From Cladocopium goreaui (lineage: Eukaryota; Sar; Dinophyceae; Suessiales; Symbiodiniaceae), in NCBI GenBank assembly GCA_947184155.2, contig CAMXCT020001840.1:1-64000 (forward strand): 64,000 nt of DNA. Reading direction: 5' to 3'. The notes under the pieces were generated by a model. That model did not search any database, was not told the origin of the DNA, and saw only the letters and a program-made list of their open reading frames with translations. The translations under genes were made by a program, and so were the position numbers. Positions 15,465-24,499 of this stretch are shown here, piece by piece (positions within the stretch are counted from its first letter, which is position 1; every line of letters begins with the position of its first letter).

Positions 15465-18005
15465 TTCTTATGGCCACTCTTGCAGGCAACAGGCACCCCA
15501 GCCAACATGCACCCCAGGGCCACACATCAATGGCTTCTTATGGGCGTCCAAGTCTGCCCTTTGCCAGCCCTAAAACCCTCCAAACGCTCCAAACCCTCCA
15601 AACCCTTAAAACCCTCCAAACCCTTAAAAACCGTAAAACCCTTAAAACGTTGACTTGGCATGCTTCATCCTGGCCACACCAACTTATGGCCACCCCGGCG
15701 CCCAGGCAACAGGCACCCCAGCCAACATGCACCCCAGGGCCACACATCAATGGCTTCTTATGGGCGTCCAAGTCTGCCCTTTGCCAGCCCTAAAACCCTC
15801 CAAACGCCGCGTCCAACCACCCTCCAAACCCTTAAAACCGTCCAAACCCTTAAAAACCGTAAAACCCTTAAAACGTTGACTTGGCATGCTTCATCCTGCA
15901 GCCAACAGCCACCCCGCGCCACACATCAATGGCTTCTTATGGCCGCTCTTGCAGCCAACCGGCACCCCAGGGCCACACATCAATGGCTTCTTATGGGCGT
16001 CCAAGTCTGCCGTTTGCCAGCCCTAAAACCCTCCAAACCCTTAAAACGCTCCAAACCCTTAAAACCCTCCAAACCCTTACAAACCGTAAAACCCTTAAAA
16101 CGTTGACTTGGCATGCTTCATCCTGCAGCCAACAGCCACCCCGCGCCACACATCAATGGCTTCTTATGGCCACTCTTGCAGCTAACCGGCACCCCAGGGC
16201 CACACCTCAATGGCTTCTTATGGGCGTCCAAGTCTGCCGTTTGCCAGCCCTAAAACTCTCCAAACCCTTAAAACGCTCCAAACCCTCCAAACCCTTAAAA
16301 CCCTCCAAACCCTTAAAAACCGTAAAACCCTTAAAACGTTGACTTGGCATGCTTCATCCTGCAACCAACAGCCACCCCGCGCCACACATCANNNNNNNNN
16401 NNNNNNNNNNNNNNNNNNNNNNNNNNNNNNNNNNNNNNNNNNNNNNNNNNNNNNNNNNNNNNNNNNNNNNNNNNNNNNNNNNNNNNNNNNNAACCAACAG
16501 CCACCCCGCGCCACACATCAACGGCTTCTTCTGGCCACTCTTGCAGCTAACCGGCACCCCAGGGCCACACATCAATGGCTTCTTATGGGCGTCCAAGTCT
16601 GCCGTTTGCCAGCCCTAAAACCCTCCAAACCCTTAAAACGCTCCAACCCCTCCAAACCCTTAAAACCCTCCAAACCCTTAAAAACCGTAAAACCCTTAAA
16701 ACGTTGACTTGGCATGCTTCATCCTGCAGCCAACAGCCACCCCGCGCCACACAGCAATGGCTTCTTATGGCCACTCTTGCAGCCAACCGGCACCCCAGGG
16801 CCACACATCAATGGCTTCTTATGGGCGTCCAAGTCTGCCGTTTGCCAGCCCTAAAACCCTCCAAACCCTTAAAACGCTCCAAACCCTCCAAACCCTTAAA
16901 ACCCTCCAAACCCTTAAAAACCGTAAAACCCTTATTAAAACGTTGACTTGGCATGCTTCATCCTGCAACCAACAGCCACCCCGCGCCACACATCAATGGC
17001 TTCTTTTGGCCACTCTTGCCGCTAACCGGCACCCCAGGGCCACACATCAATGGCTTCTTATGGGCGTCCAAGTCTGCCGTTTGCCAGCCCTAAAACCCTC
17101 CAAACCCTTAAAACGCTCCAAACCCTCCAAACCCTTAAAACCCTCCAAACCCTTAAAAACCGTAAAACCCTTAAAACGTTGACTTGGCATGCATCATCCT
17201 GCAACCAACAGCCCCGCGCCACACATCAATGGCTTCTTATGGCCACTCTTGCAGCCAACCGGCACCCCAGGGCCACACATCAATGGCTTCTTATGGGCGT
17301 CCAAGTCTGCCGTTTGCCAGCCCTAAAACCCTCCAAACCCTTCAAAACCGTAAAACCCTTAAAACGTTGACTTGGCATGCTTCATCCTGCAGCCAACAGC
17401 CACCCCGCGCCACACCCCTTAAAACGCTCCAAACCCTCCAAACCCTTAAAACCGTCCAAACCCTTAAAAACCGTAAAACCCTTAAAACGTTGACTTGGCA
17501 TGCTTCATCCTGCAGCCAACAGCCACCCCGCGCCACACATCAATGGCTTCTTATGGCCACTCTTGCAGCCATCCGGTTCTTATGGCCACTCTTGCAGGCA
17601 ACAGGCACCCCAGCCAAAATGCACCCCAGGGCCACACATCAATGGCTTCTTATGGGCGTCCAAGTCTGCCCTTTGCCAGCCCTAAAACCCTCCAAACGCT
17701 CCAAACCCTCCAAACCCTTAAAACCCTCCAAACCCTTAAAAACCGTAAAACCCTTAAAACGTTGACTTGGCATGCTTCATCCTGCAACCAACAGCCACCC
17801 CGCGCCACACATCAATGGCTTCTTATGGCCACTCTTGCAGCTAACCGGCACCCCAGGGCCACACATCAATGGCTTCTTATGGGCGTCCAAGTCTGCCCTT
17901 TGCCAGCCCTAAAACCCTCCAAACGCTCCAAACCCTCCAAACCCTTAAAACCCTCCAAACCCTTAAAAACCGTAAAACCCTTAAAACGTTGCCTTGGCAA
18001 GCTTC
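15465..18005 (+). repeat. Tandem array of about 225-240 bp units with telomere-like blocks
   Basis: The marker GTTGACTTGGCATGC recurs with its first base at 15649, 15875, 16102, 16338, 16703, 16942, 17178, 17366, 17489 and 17761, and in altered form at 17988. Most spacings are 226-239 bases, with shortened (123, 188) and lengthened (272) units. Each unit has a GC-rich half (GCCACACATCAATGGCTTC repeated) and a half made of CCCTAAAACCCTCCAAACCC and CCCTTAAAA blocks, close to the TTTAGGG-type telomere repeat read on the C-rich strand. The 100-base gap lies inside. All forward frames are open for long stretches because the unit has few stops; I do not regard these as genes. Confidence 0.92.
16392..16491. 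other. Assembly gap (100 N)
   Basis: A run of exactly 100 N inside the tandem array, the usual placeholder for a gap of unknown size. The true number of repeat units is therefore unknown. Confidence 0.99.
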
Positions 18006-18009
18006 ATCC

Positions 18010-19700
18010 TGCAAGACTGTGGGCTATCAAGACAGTCCCTAGCAACCTTTCGCACAAATAAAGCCTGCGTAGCTGCAGCGATCTCAACAGGAGACATGCG
18101 CATTAGAAGGTCTTGGATGTCTTGGGGTGTTTCACAGTCTTTCATCCTGGTGGCGTCGCCACAATGACGTCATGAGTATTCCCCAATTTCTATCATCATT
18201 CCACTTTTGCGAATGGAATGCATGTAATGTACTATATATATATACATACGTATGTTTAACAATGTTTAGGCCTAGCCGTTTGCTGGGCTTCTTGAGTGGC
18301 TCTATGTCTGCGCACTTCTTCCTCCACCCTTGAAACGGGGTCGGCGGCACCAGGGCGTTAGCCCATTTTAATTGAAAGTGTGACATTTTTGAACTGTGAC
18401 CTGCCTTTCAACTTGGCCGATGCCAGACTTTGCGAGGCAAAGGTCAGGCGCTCGAAAACAAAGGCTGATGATTGAATGGGCACTGCAACGGACTTTGCCT
18501 GCCAGTTTGACATAGACCAGTTTTGCTGAAGGAGCTGAACATATCAAGTGCCAAGATGTGCCAAGCAGCTTGTCCAAAAATGTCCAAAAGGCAACGCAAA
18601 CCTTTCAACCCAGCACCATCCAGCACCATGGGTTTGGCAGCTGGGCCTCCCCCTCACGAGCTGGAAACTTCGCACTGCCCCAGCCACAAGCAGGGCCTGC
18701 TGCAGTGTAGCTGTGTTCTTGTCCATGTCTGAGGGCCCGCCCACACCAAATGGCAGTGATATTAGATTAAATTGGAATAGCATCCACCGATTTTAAACTA
18801 TAGCAGCTACAGCAAGCTAAAACATGCGGTAACTACAGACTGGAGGCCATGATATAGCCTCTTTCCTGGAGCAGAGGCACCTAAAAGGGACAGTACAAGG
18901 GATAACGAATCTACATGCAGTCTACATGTAGTCTACATGTAGTCTACATGTAGTCTACGTTGTCTTTTTCGAGTTCATGACTGGGTCAGGTCGCCAGGGT
19001 GGCCCAGCTTGAGCAGCAGGATCGCTTAACGAGGAGAGAACCGGGGCGCTTCATATCGCTTCTTAGCGCTTAGCATGGCCTCACCCTGCCTGACCACCCA
19101 CATCCAACACTGGGACAGCACGACAGTTTGACAATGTTTGCCGTAGAATCGAGAACAGGACCAGCACTATGAACAAAGTAGAACCGTACGCAGGTGCGCA
19201 GAACACTGCGCCTAATGGCAGAATGCAGCACAGAAACTGTTTCAAAAACATCTCTCTGCACTCTGGGGCGCCAAGAATGCAGAACATCCGAACAATGAAA
19301 ATGAAGGGAAGGTGATGAAACTACAAGCTGGAGAACTAAGAAGAAATAAGTCAAGGGTGAAAGAAAAATGATGGCAGAGATGCACCGTGCGGAAAAGTTT
19401 CTTCAATGTTTTCTGCCACGCGATGCCACGCCGCTTTCGGTGACAAAGGTGATTTCAACAAGAGAAGTCAAGGGCGGGCCCCAAAATATAGGCTGAGCTG
19501 GGTCACTGATGGAAACTCAATGGAGAGATTGTGAAGGTTAAACTGACTGTTAGTACCATTTTCTAGATACTTGCAGTCACTTGCAGTGGGGCGGTTTCTT
19601 CCAATCAGTGCACTCTAGCACGCTCGAGGACTAGGAGTGAACCTACACAGAAAAAACACATTTGAGCGGCGTCGAAAACCGGGTAGCGATTAGGTTCTAA
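18010..19700. other. Gene-poor region with a short 12-bp repeat
   Basis: No convincing gene. A short tandem of TCTACATGTAG lies at about 18910-18960. ORFs are short and without recognisable motifs. Confidence 0.5.
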
Positions 19701-19714
19701 TGTTTTTAAGTTTT

Positions 19715-19945
19715 CGCGACGGCTTTCGCGGTTCTTTCGCGCGCACAGTTTTGGCTTTCGCGGCGACATGTGTTTCGTAATATCTTTCGCGGAAAATTGT
19801 CCATAAATGATCGTAAATGATGGTGCACATGAATATTTGAATGCGCTTCTACTTTCTGCTTGCTTTCGCCGCTGCTTTCGCGGCTCGACCTTGACGCACT
19901 CCTTTCGCGGAGCTTTCGCGCGTGGACGTTTTGCTTTCGCGGGGG
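19715..19945. repeat. Cluster of the motif CTTTCGCG
   Basis: At least eight copies of CTTTCGCG or a one-base variant occur in about 230 bases, irregularly spaced, often as GCTTTCGCGG. This is far above chance and ends just before repeat A. It could be a decayed minisatellite or a group of binding sites. Confidence 0.6.
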
Positions 19946-20010
19946 GTTCCCCATATGAGCCCGAATACTAAATCCCTTCATGGAAGTTTTTGATGTCGCT
20001 CACTTGGTCA

Positions 20011-21195
20011 TAATCAAAGGAAGTTTAGAAGCCAAACTTCCGACACTATGGGCAGATGAAAGGCAGGGATGAGAAGAGAAGAGAAGAGAAGAGAAGAGAA
20101 GAGGAGAGGAGAGCAGAGGAGAGGAGAGGAGAGGAGAGGAGAGGAGAGGAGAGAAGAGGAAGAGAAGAGAAGAGGAAGAGAAGAGGAAGAGAAGAGAAGA
20201 GAAGAGAAGAGAAGAGAAGAGAAGAGAAGAGAAGAGAAGAAGAAAGAAGAGAGAAGAGAAGAGAAGAGAAGAGAAGAGAAGAAGAAAGAGTCAGAAGAAA
20301 TAAGGTGCAGGTGCGCGAAAAGGTAGGAAAGTCGCGAAACACTGTGTTTTTCCAATGATTTGTGGCTCCGAAAGGTCGAAAAGTAGGCTCGCTAAAGCGG
20401 CGGGTGCGGAGCCATGTGGTCAGATGAGAGATGAAAGTTATAAAGTTGCACGCCGTCGTGGCGTGAAGCACATTTCCAAGTCAAAATGCACAAAACACAC
20501 CAACATCGGACCACTTTTGGAAGTTGGAAGTTGTGATCTCGAAAAAGTGCACGCTGTTGTGGCGCGAAGCACATTTGGAAGTCAAATGCACAAAACACCT
20601 CAGCTTCGGGGCTTCGGAGCACGTTTAGAAGTTGCGATGTCGAAAAAGCGCACGCCATTGCGGCGCGAAGCACATTTGAAAGTGAAAAAGCTAAAAACAA
20701 TCTAAATACACCGTACGCCGTCGTGGCGCGAAGCACATTTCGAAGTCAAAATGTACAAAGCACCACATGTTCCCGCCACTTTTGGACGTTGAAGCGTCGT
20801 TTTCTGTGGCAGGCGCAAGGGATTGTGCACCTTGTCAAAAGTGAAAAAACGTGAGGGTTTTGTAGCATTTCCAAAAAACGATGGCAGGCGTGGGACATTT
20901 GAAATATATATTTGAAGAGGATCGCATTTTCCGTGGCAGGCGCGGTACAAGAAACATGTTCATCAGAGATGTTGGGAGGAAGTCTCCCAGAATTGCTTCG
21001 TTTTTGATGTTGCCATCCTCATCCTCAAAAATTCAGTAAGTCTCGCAGAATTGCTTCGTTTTTGATGTTGCCAACGTCAAAACATTGAGGAAGTCTCGCA
21101 GAATTGCTTCCTTTTTGACATTATCAAGTTCAAAAGTTGCGGAAGTCTCGCAGGATTGCTTCGTTTTCAAGCTTGCAGATTGCAGATAGGCAGAT
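20011..21195 (+). repeat. Repeat A, left copy
   Basis: A dispersed repeat of about 1.2 kb whose inverted relative lies at 62615-63740. Shared blocks include TAATC-AAGGAAGTTTAGAAG at the outer end, CCAATGATTTGTGGCTCCG near 20346, four units around GGCGCGAAGCACATTT (20448-20745), TGGCAGGCGC blocks (20810-20950) and three to four units of AAGTCTCGCAGAATTGCTTC (20980-21160). No coding region is evident. It is followed by a GATA microsatellite and a CTACA array, in the same order as at the other copy. Confidence 0.85.
20061..20290 (+). repeat. (AGAAG/AGGAG)n purine tract inside repeat A
   Basis: A pure A/G tract of AGAAG and AGGAG units, expanded relative to the inverted copy of repeat A, where the matching place (about 63635-63680) holds only a short TTCTTCTTCTC stretch. 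Confidence 0.9.
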
Positions 21196-21420
21196 AGATA
21201 GATAGATAGATGGATGGATGGATGGATGGATAGATAGATAGATAGGTAGATAACTACAACTACCACTACACTACACTACACTACTACAACAACTACAAGT
21301 ACAAATAAACTACGCTAATTACATTACACTACACTAATTACACTACACTACATGAATGCATCTAATTACACTACACTAATTACTCTACAGCTACAACTAC
21401 AACAGCTACTATTATGAAAA
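21188..21420 (+). repeat. GATA/GATG microsatellite followed by CTACA array
   Basis: CAGATAGATAGATA and GATGGATGGATG units up to about 21250, then irregular CTACAACTAC, CACTACACTA and TAATTACACTACACT units. The same pair of repeats borders the inverted copy of A. Confidence 0.85.
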
Positions 21421-21429
21421 ACCGAGCCA

Positions 21430-22975
21430 GCTACACATTGGAAATTGTTAAAATATTTTTTTTTTATTTTTTTATCGTTTTGGTTATCATTTTATTTATC
21501 TTTTTTTTCATTTATGTTTTCATTCATTTTTTTTAATCATTTTATTTTTCATTTTTTATCATTTTTTTAATCATTTTATTTTTCATTTTTTCATTTTTTT
21601 CATGTTTTTTTAATTTTTTTTCATGTTTTTTTCATTTTTTTTCATTTTTTTTATCTTTTTTTTATCATTTTTGCTTCCAATGGTGCAAAAATTATCCGAA
21701 AAATAAAAAATTGCAATTTTCCTCGAGTTTTTTTCATTTTTTTATCATTTTTTAAATCATTTTTTTTATCATTTTTGCTTCCAGTGGTGGAATTGATGAA
21801 AAATGATGAAAAATGATAGAAAAATGATAAAAAAATGAAAAAAAACATGAAAAAAAATGAAAAAAAAATGAAAAAAAAAACGAGGAAAATTGCAATTTTC
21901 CAAAAAATGAAAAATTGCAATTTTCCTCGAGTTTTTTTCATGTTTTTTCATGTTTTTTTATTTTTTTTCATTTTTTTTGTCATTTTTTTATCATTTTTGC
22001 TTCCAATGGTGCCAAAATTTTCCGAAAAATAAAAAATTGCAATTTTCCTCGAGTTTTTTCATTTTTTTATCATTGTTTTATCATTTTTTTTATCATTTTT
22101 GCTTCCAGTGGTGGAATTGATGAAAAATGATGAAAAATGATGAAAAATGAAAAAAAAAATGAAAAAAAACATGAAAAAAAAATGAAAAAAAATGAAAAAA
22201 AACTCGAGGAAAATTGCAATTTTCCAAAAAATGAAAAATTGCAATTTTCCTAGGGTTTTTTTCATTTTTTATCATTTTTTCATTTTTTTCATTTTTTTAT
22301 CATTTTTTTATCATTGTTTAATCATGTTTCATCATTTTTGCTTCCAATGGTGCAAAAATTATCCGAAAAATAAAAAATTGCAATTTTCCTCGAGTTTTTT
22401 TCATTTTTTTATCATTTTTTTAATCATTTTTTTAATCATTTTTGCTTCCAGTGGTGGAATTGATGAAAAATGATGAAAAATGATAGAAAAATGATAAAAA
22501 AATGATAAAAAAATGAAAAAAAAAACTCGAGGAAAATTGCAATTTTCCAAAAAATGAAAAATTGCAATTTTCCTCGGGTTTTTTTCATTTTTTTCATTTT
22601 TTTTTCATTTTTTTTCATTTGTTTTCATTTTTTTATCATTTTTCATCATTTTTTATCATTTTTCATCAATTCCACCACCGGAAGCAAAAATGATAAAAAA
22701 ATGATAAAAAAATGAAAAAAACGAGGAAAATTGCAATTTTCCATTTTTGGGATTTTTTTTTGCACCGCTGGAAGAAAAAATGATTTTTAAAAAAAAAGAT
22801 AAAAAAATGATAAAAAAATGAAAAATAAAATGATAAAAAAAAATATAAAAAATGATAAAAAAATGAAAAATAAAATGATAAAAAAAAAGAATGAAAACAT
22901 AAATGAAAAAAAGATAAATAAAATGATAACCAAAACGATAAAAAAATGAAAAAAAAATATTTTGACCTGGCCCAG
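21430..22975. repeat. AT-rich block with repeated palindromes
   Basis: T-rich (TTTTTTCAT) and A-rich (AAAAAATGA) stretches alternate and are mutual inverted repeats. The 18-bp palindrome GGAAAATTGCAATTTTCC recurs, often twice around a short spacer and bounded by CTCGAG, near 21888, 22208, 22532 and 22725; half copies occur near 21710, 22040 and 22380. TTTTTGCTTCCAATGGTG and its GTGGTGGAATT variant repeat between them. ORFs here are compositional only. Confidence 0.85.
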
Positions 22976-22989
22976 TCTGTGGCTGCAAG

Positions 22990-23368
22990 TTTTTCATAAA
23001 GCTACTACTACCACAGCTACACCAACAATATCAGCTACACCAACAATATCAACTACACCACATTACACTACACTGCACCAATTACGCTGCAAGCACGCTA
23101 CGCTACAAATACAAATGCAACTACAACTGCACTACATTACACAACAAAAGCTACACTACACTAATTACATTACATTACGCTACAGCTACAACTACAACTG
23201 CAGCTGCAACTACAATTGTAACTTTCACTACATTGCACTTCTCGACACTGCACTAATTACTCTACACTACACTTCACTACAACTACAACTACGCTACCTT
23301 ACGTTACACTACGCTAGACTACACTACACTATACCACACTACAGTGCACAACACTACAGTACACTACA
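22990..23368 (+). repeat. CTACA array, left of the LINE
   Basis: Irregular ACTACA, CTACAACTAC and ATTACACTAC units. It stops exactly at the T run that is the LINE tail and resumes beyond the LINE at 28119. The last eight bases, ACACTACA, are repeated at the far side. Confidence 0.85.
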
Positions 23369-23488
23369 TTTTTTTTTGCCGGGGCTTCTCAGAGGGTTTG
23401 CCCCAACAGCCAGCCCAGCACGTTCGCTCTGGGCAATAGCTGCAAAGGTTGCATGATGTTAAAATGGTTGTCTATATAGTATCCAAAA

Positions 23489-23878
23489 TTATGTCACGTA
23501 TGTGAGACAATGTCGGAGAGTACGGTGTTGGCGCTCACTCGCTGTCAGCGGAAACAATTGGTACCACGATGCATGGTTGGATTGTTGCAATGTCTGCTGT
23601 ATTGGAGTTGCGTGGTTTTGTATGGCTCTCCACACTGCGGCATTTGGTACAGCGATTTGCAGGAGGAAAGGCCCACCAAGCATATTCAAATGGTAGCATA
23701 ACCCTCGGAAGCCTCTGGTAATATTGGCTTCATATCCTTGCAGTGGTTCACTGTCTGCCCAAACTGAAAACCCGGCAACTGTATCCAGCCATACCGCAGT
23801 GAAAACCCCAGCCAGTATACCAACGAACACCAGGTGAATCCAAGCAACGGGTATGTGGAGGAGGCGTTTTGGCTTGTC
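23489..23878 (-). pseudogene. Possible C-terminal extension of LINE ORF2 behind a TGA
   Basis: About 130 codons in the same frame as the stretch to its right, after the TGA at 23879-23881. It includes a strongly hydrophobic segment (IHLVFVGILAGVFTAVWL). Either the ORF2 product ends at the TGA and this is 3' UTR, or the TGA is a nonsense change and the protein had a membrane-like tail. I recognise no domain. Confidence 0.4.
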
Positions 23879-24499
23879 TCACGGGTTTTGCTCAAGCATT
23901 TCTACATTGTTTTGGGTCCTTGTAAACCCATGCCATTGTAAAAAACTTTCAGATAAAGACTTCCAAACATCACGATCAGTAGCAACATGGATGTAGTCCC
24001 CCTCGAGTTCCATGGCATACCAAAACTTCCTTACCAGACTGTGAGGTGTGTTCCAAGGACCTGGGCGATTTAGCTTGTGTGAATGTTGTGCAATGAGATG
24101 ATGCAACATCACTTTGGCTGGGCGATTGCTCTGAAACTCTTGTCGGCAAATGTGCCCCAGAAAGGACCAATATCGGCGGAGATATTGTATCTCCCAACTT
24201 CCTGAGGGTGCCATTTGCAGAATCCATCTCTTCACAAGATGTCGGCGAAGGCGCAAAAGGTTGTGAAGAGCCTCGTCATCTGTCAGGACCGGGACGTAGA
24301 GATTTAGGGCTTCAATCATCAGCGTGGTCTGTACTCTGCTCACTTTGGTTCGAAAGATCTGGTGCGGGTACAGGACAGGGGACAACCAGAGAAAGGCATT
24401 CCCAACATACTGGTCAAGCATCTTGCAAGTTGTTGCAGGATGTCGCCAGTGGCATCGCTTGAGAACTGGCCGGAATCTGCCCAATGCCGCATGAATCAA
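23879..24499 (-). pseudogene. LINE ORF2, C-terminal part in shifted frame
   Basis: A 206-codon stretch that continues ORF2 after a frameshift. Its frame before the first M reads IRAIQLIHAALGRF, while the ORF2 frame over the same bases ends about 50 codons later. The likely site is the CCCC run near 24520. The segment is helical with many Trp, Arg and His (CKMLDQYVGNAFLWL, LVKRWILQMAPSGSWEIQYL), like the region behind RT in many LINEs, but I see no clear CCHC or RNase H motif. Confidence 0.65.

Noticed and set aside
15141-18061. Many overlapping long forward ORFs with LKTLQTLKTLQTL and HINGFLWAS repeats
   Set aside because: The array is open in all three forward frames and unit lengths are not constant multiples of three, so no one frame is kept. 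Treated as satellite.
20046-20471. Arg/Glu-rich and Ser/Leu-rich ORFs
   Set aside because: Translation of the AGAAG tract only.
23489-23880. Separate membrane protein gene on the minus strand
   Set aside because: It shares the frame of LINE ORF2 and starts with GTG directly after its TGA, so it is better explained as the ORF2 end or 3' UTR.
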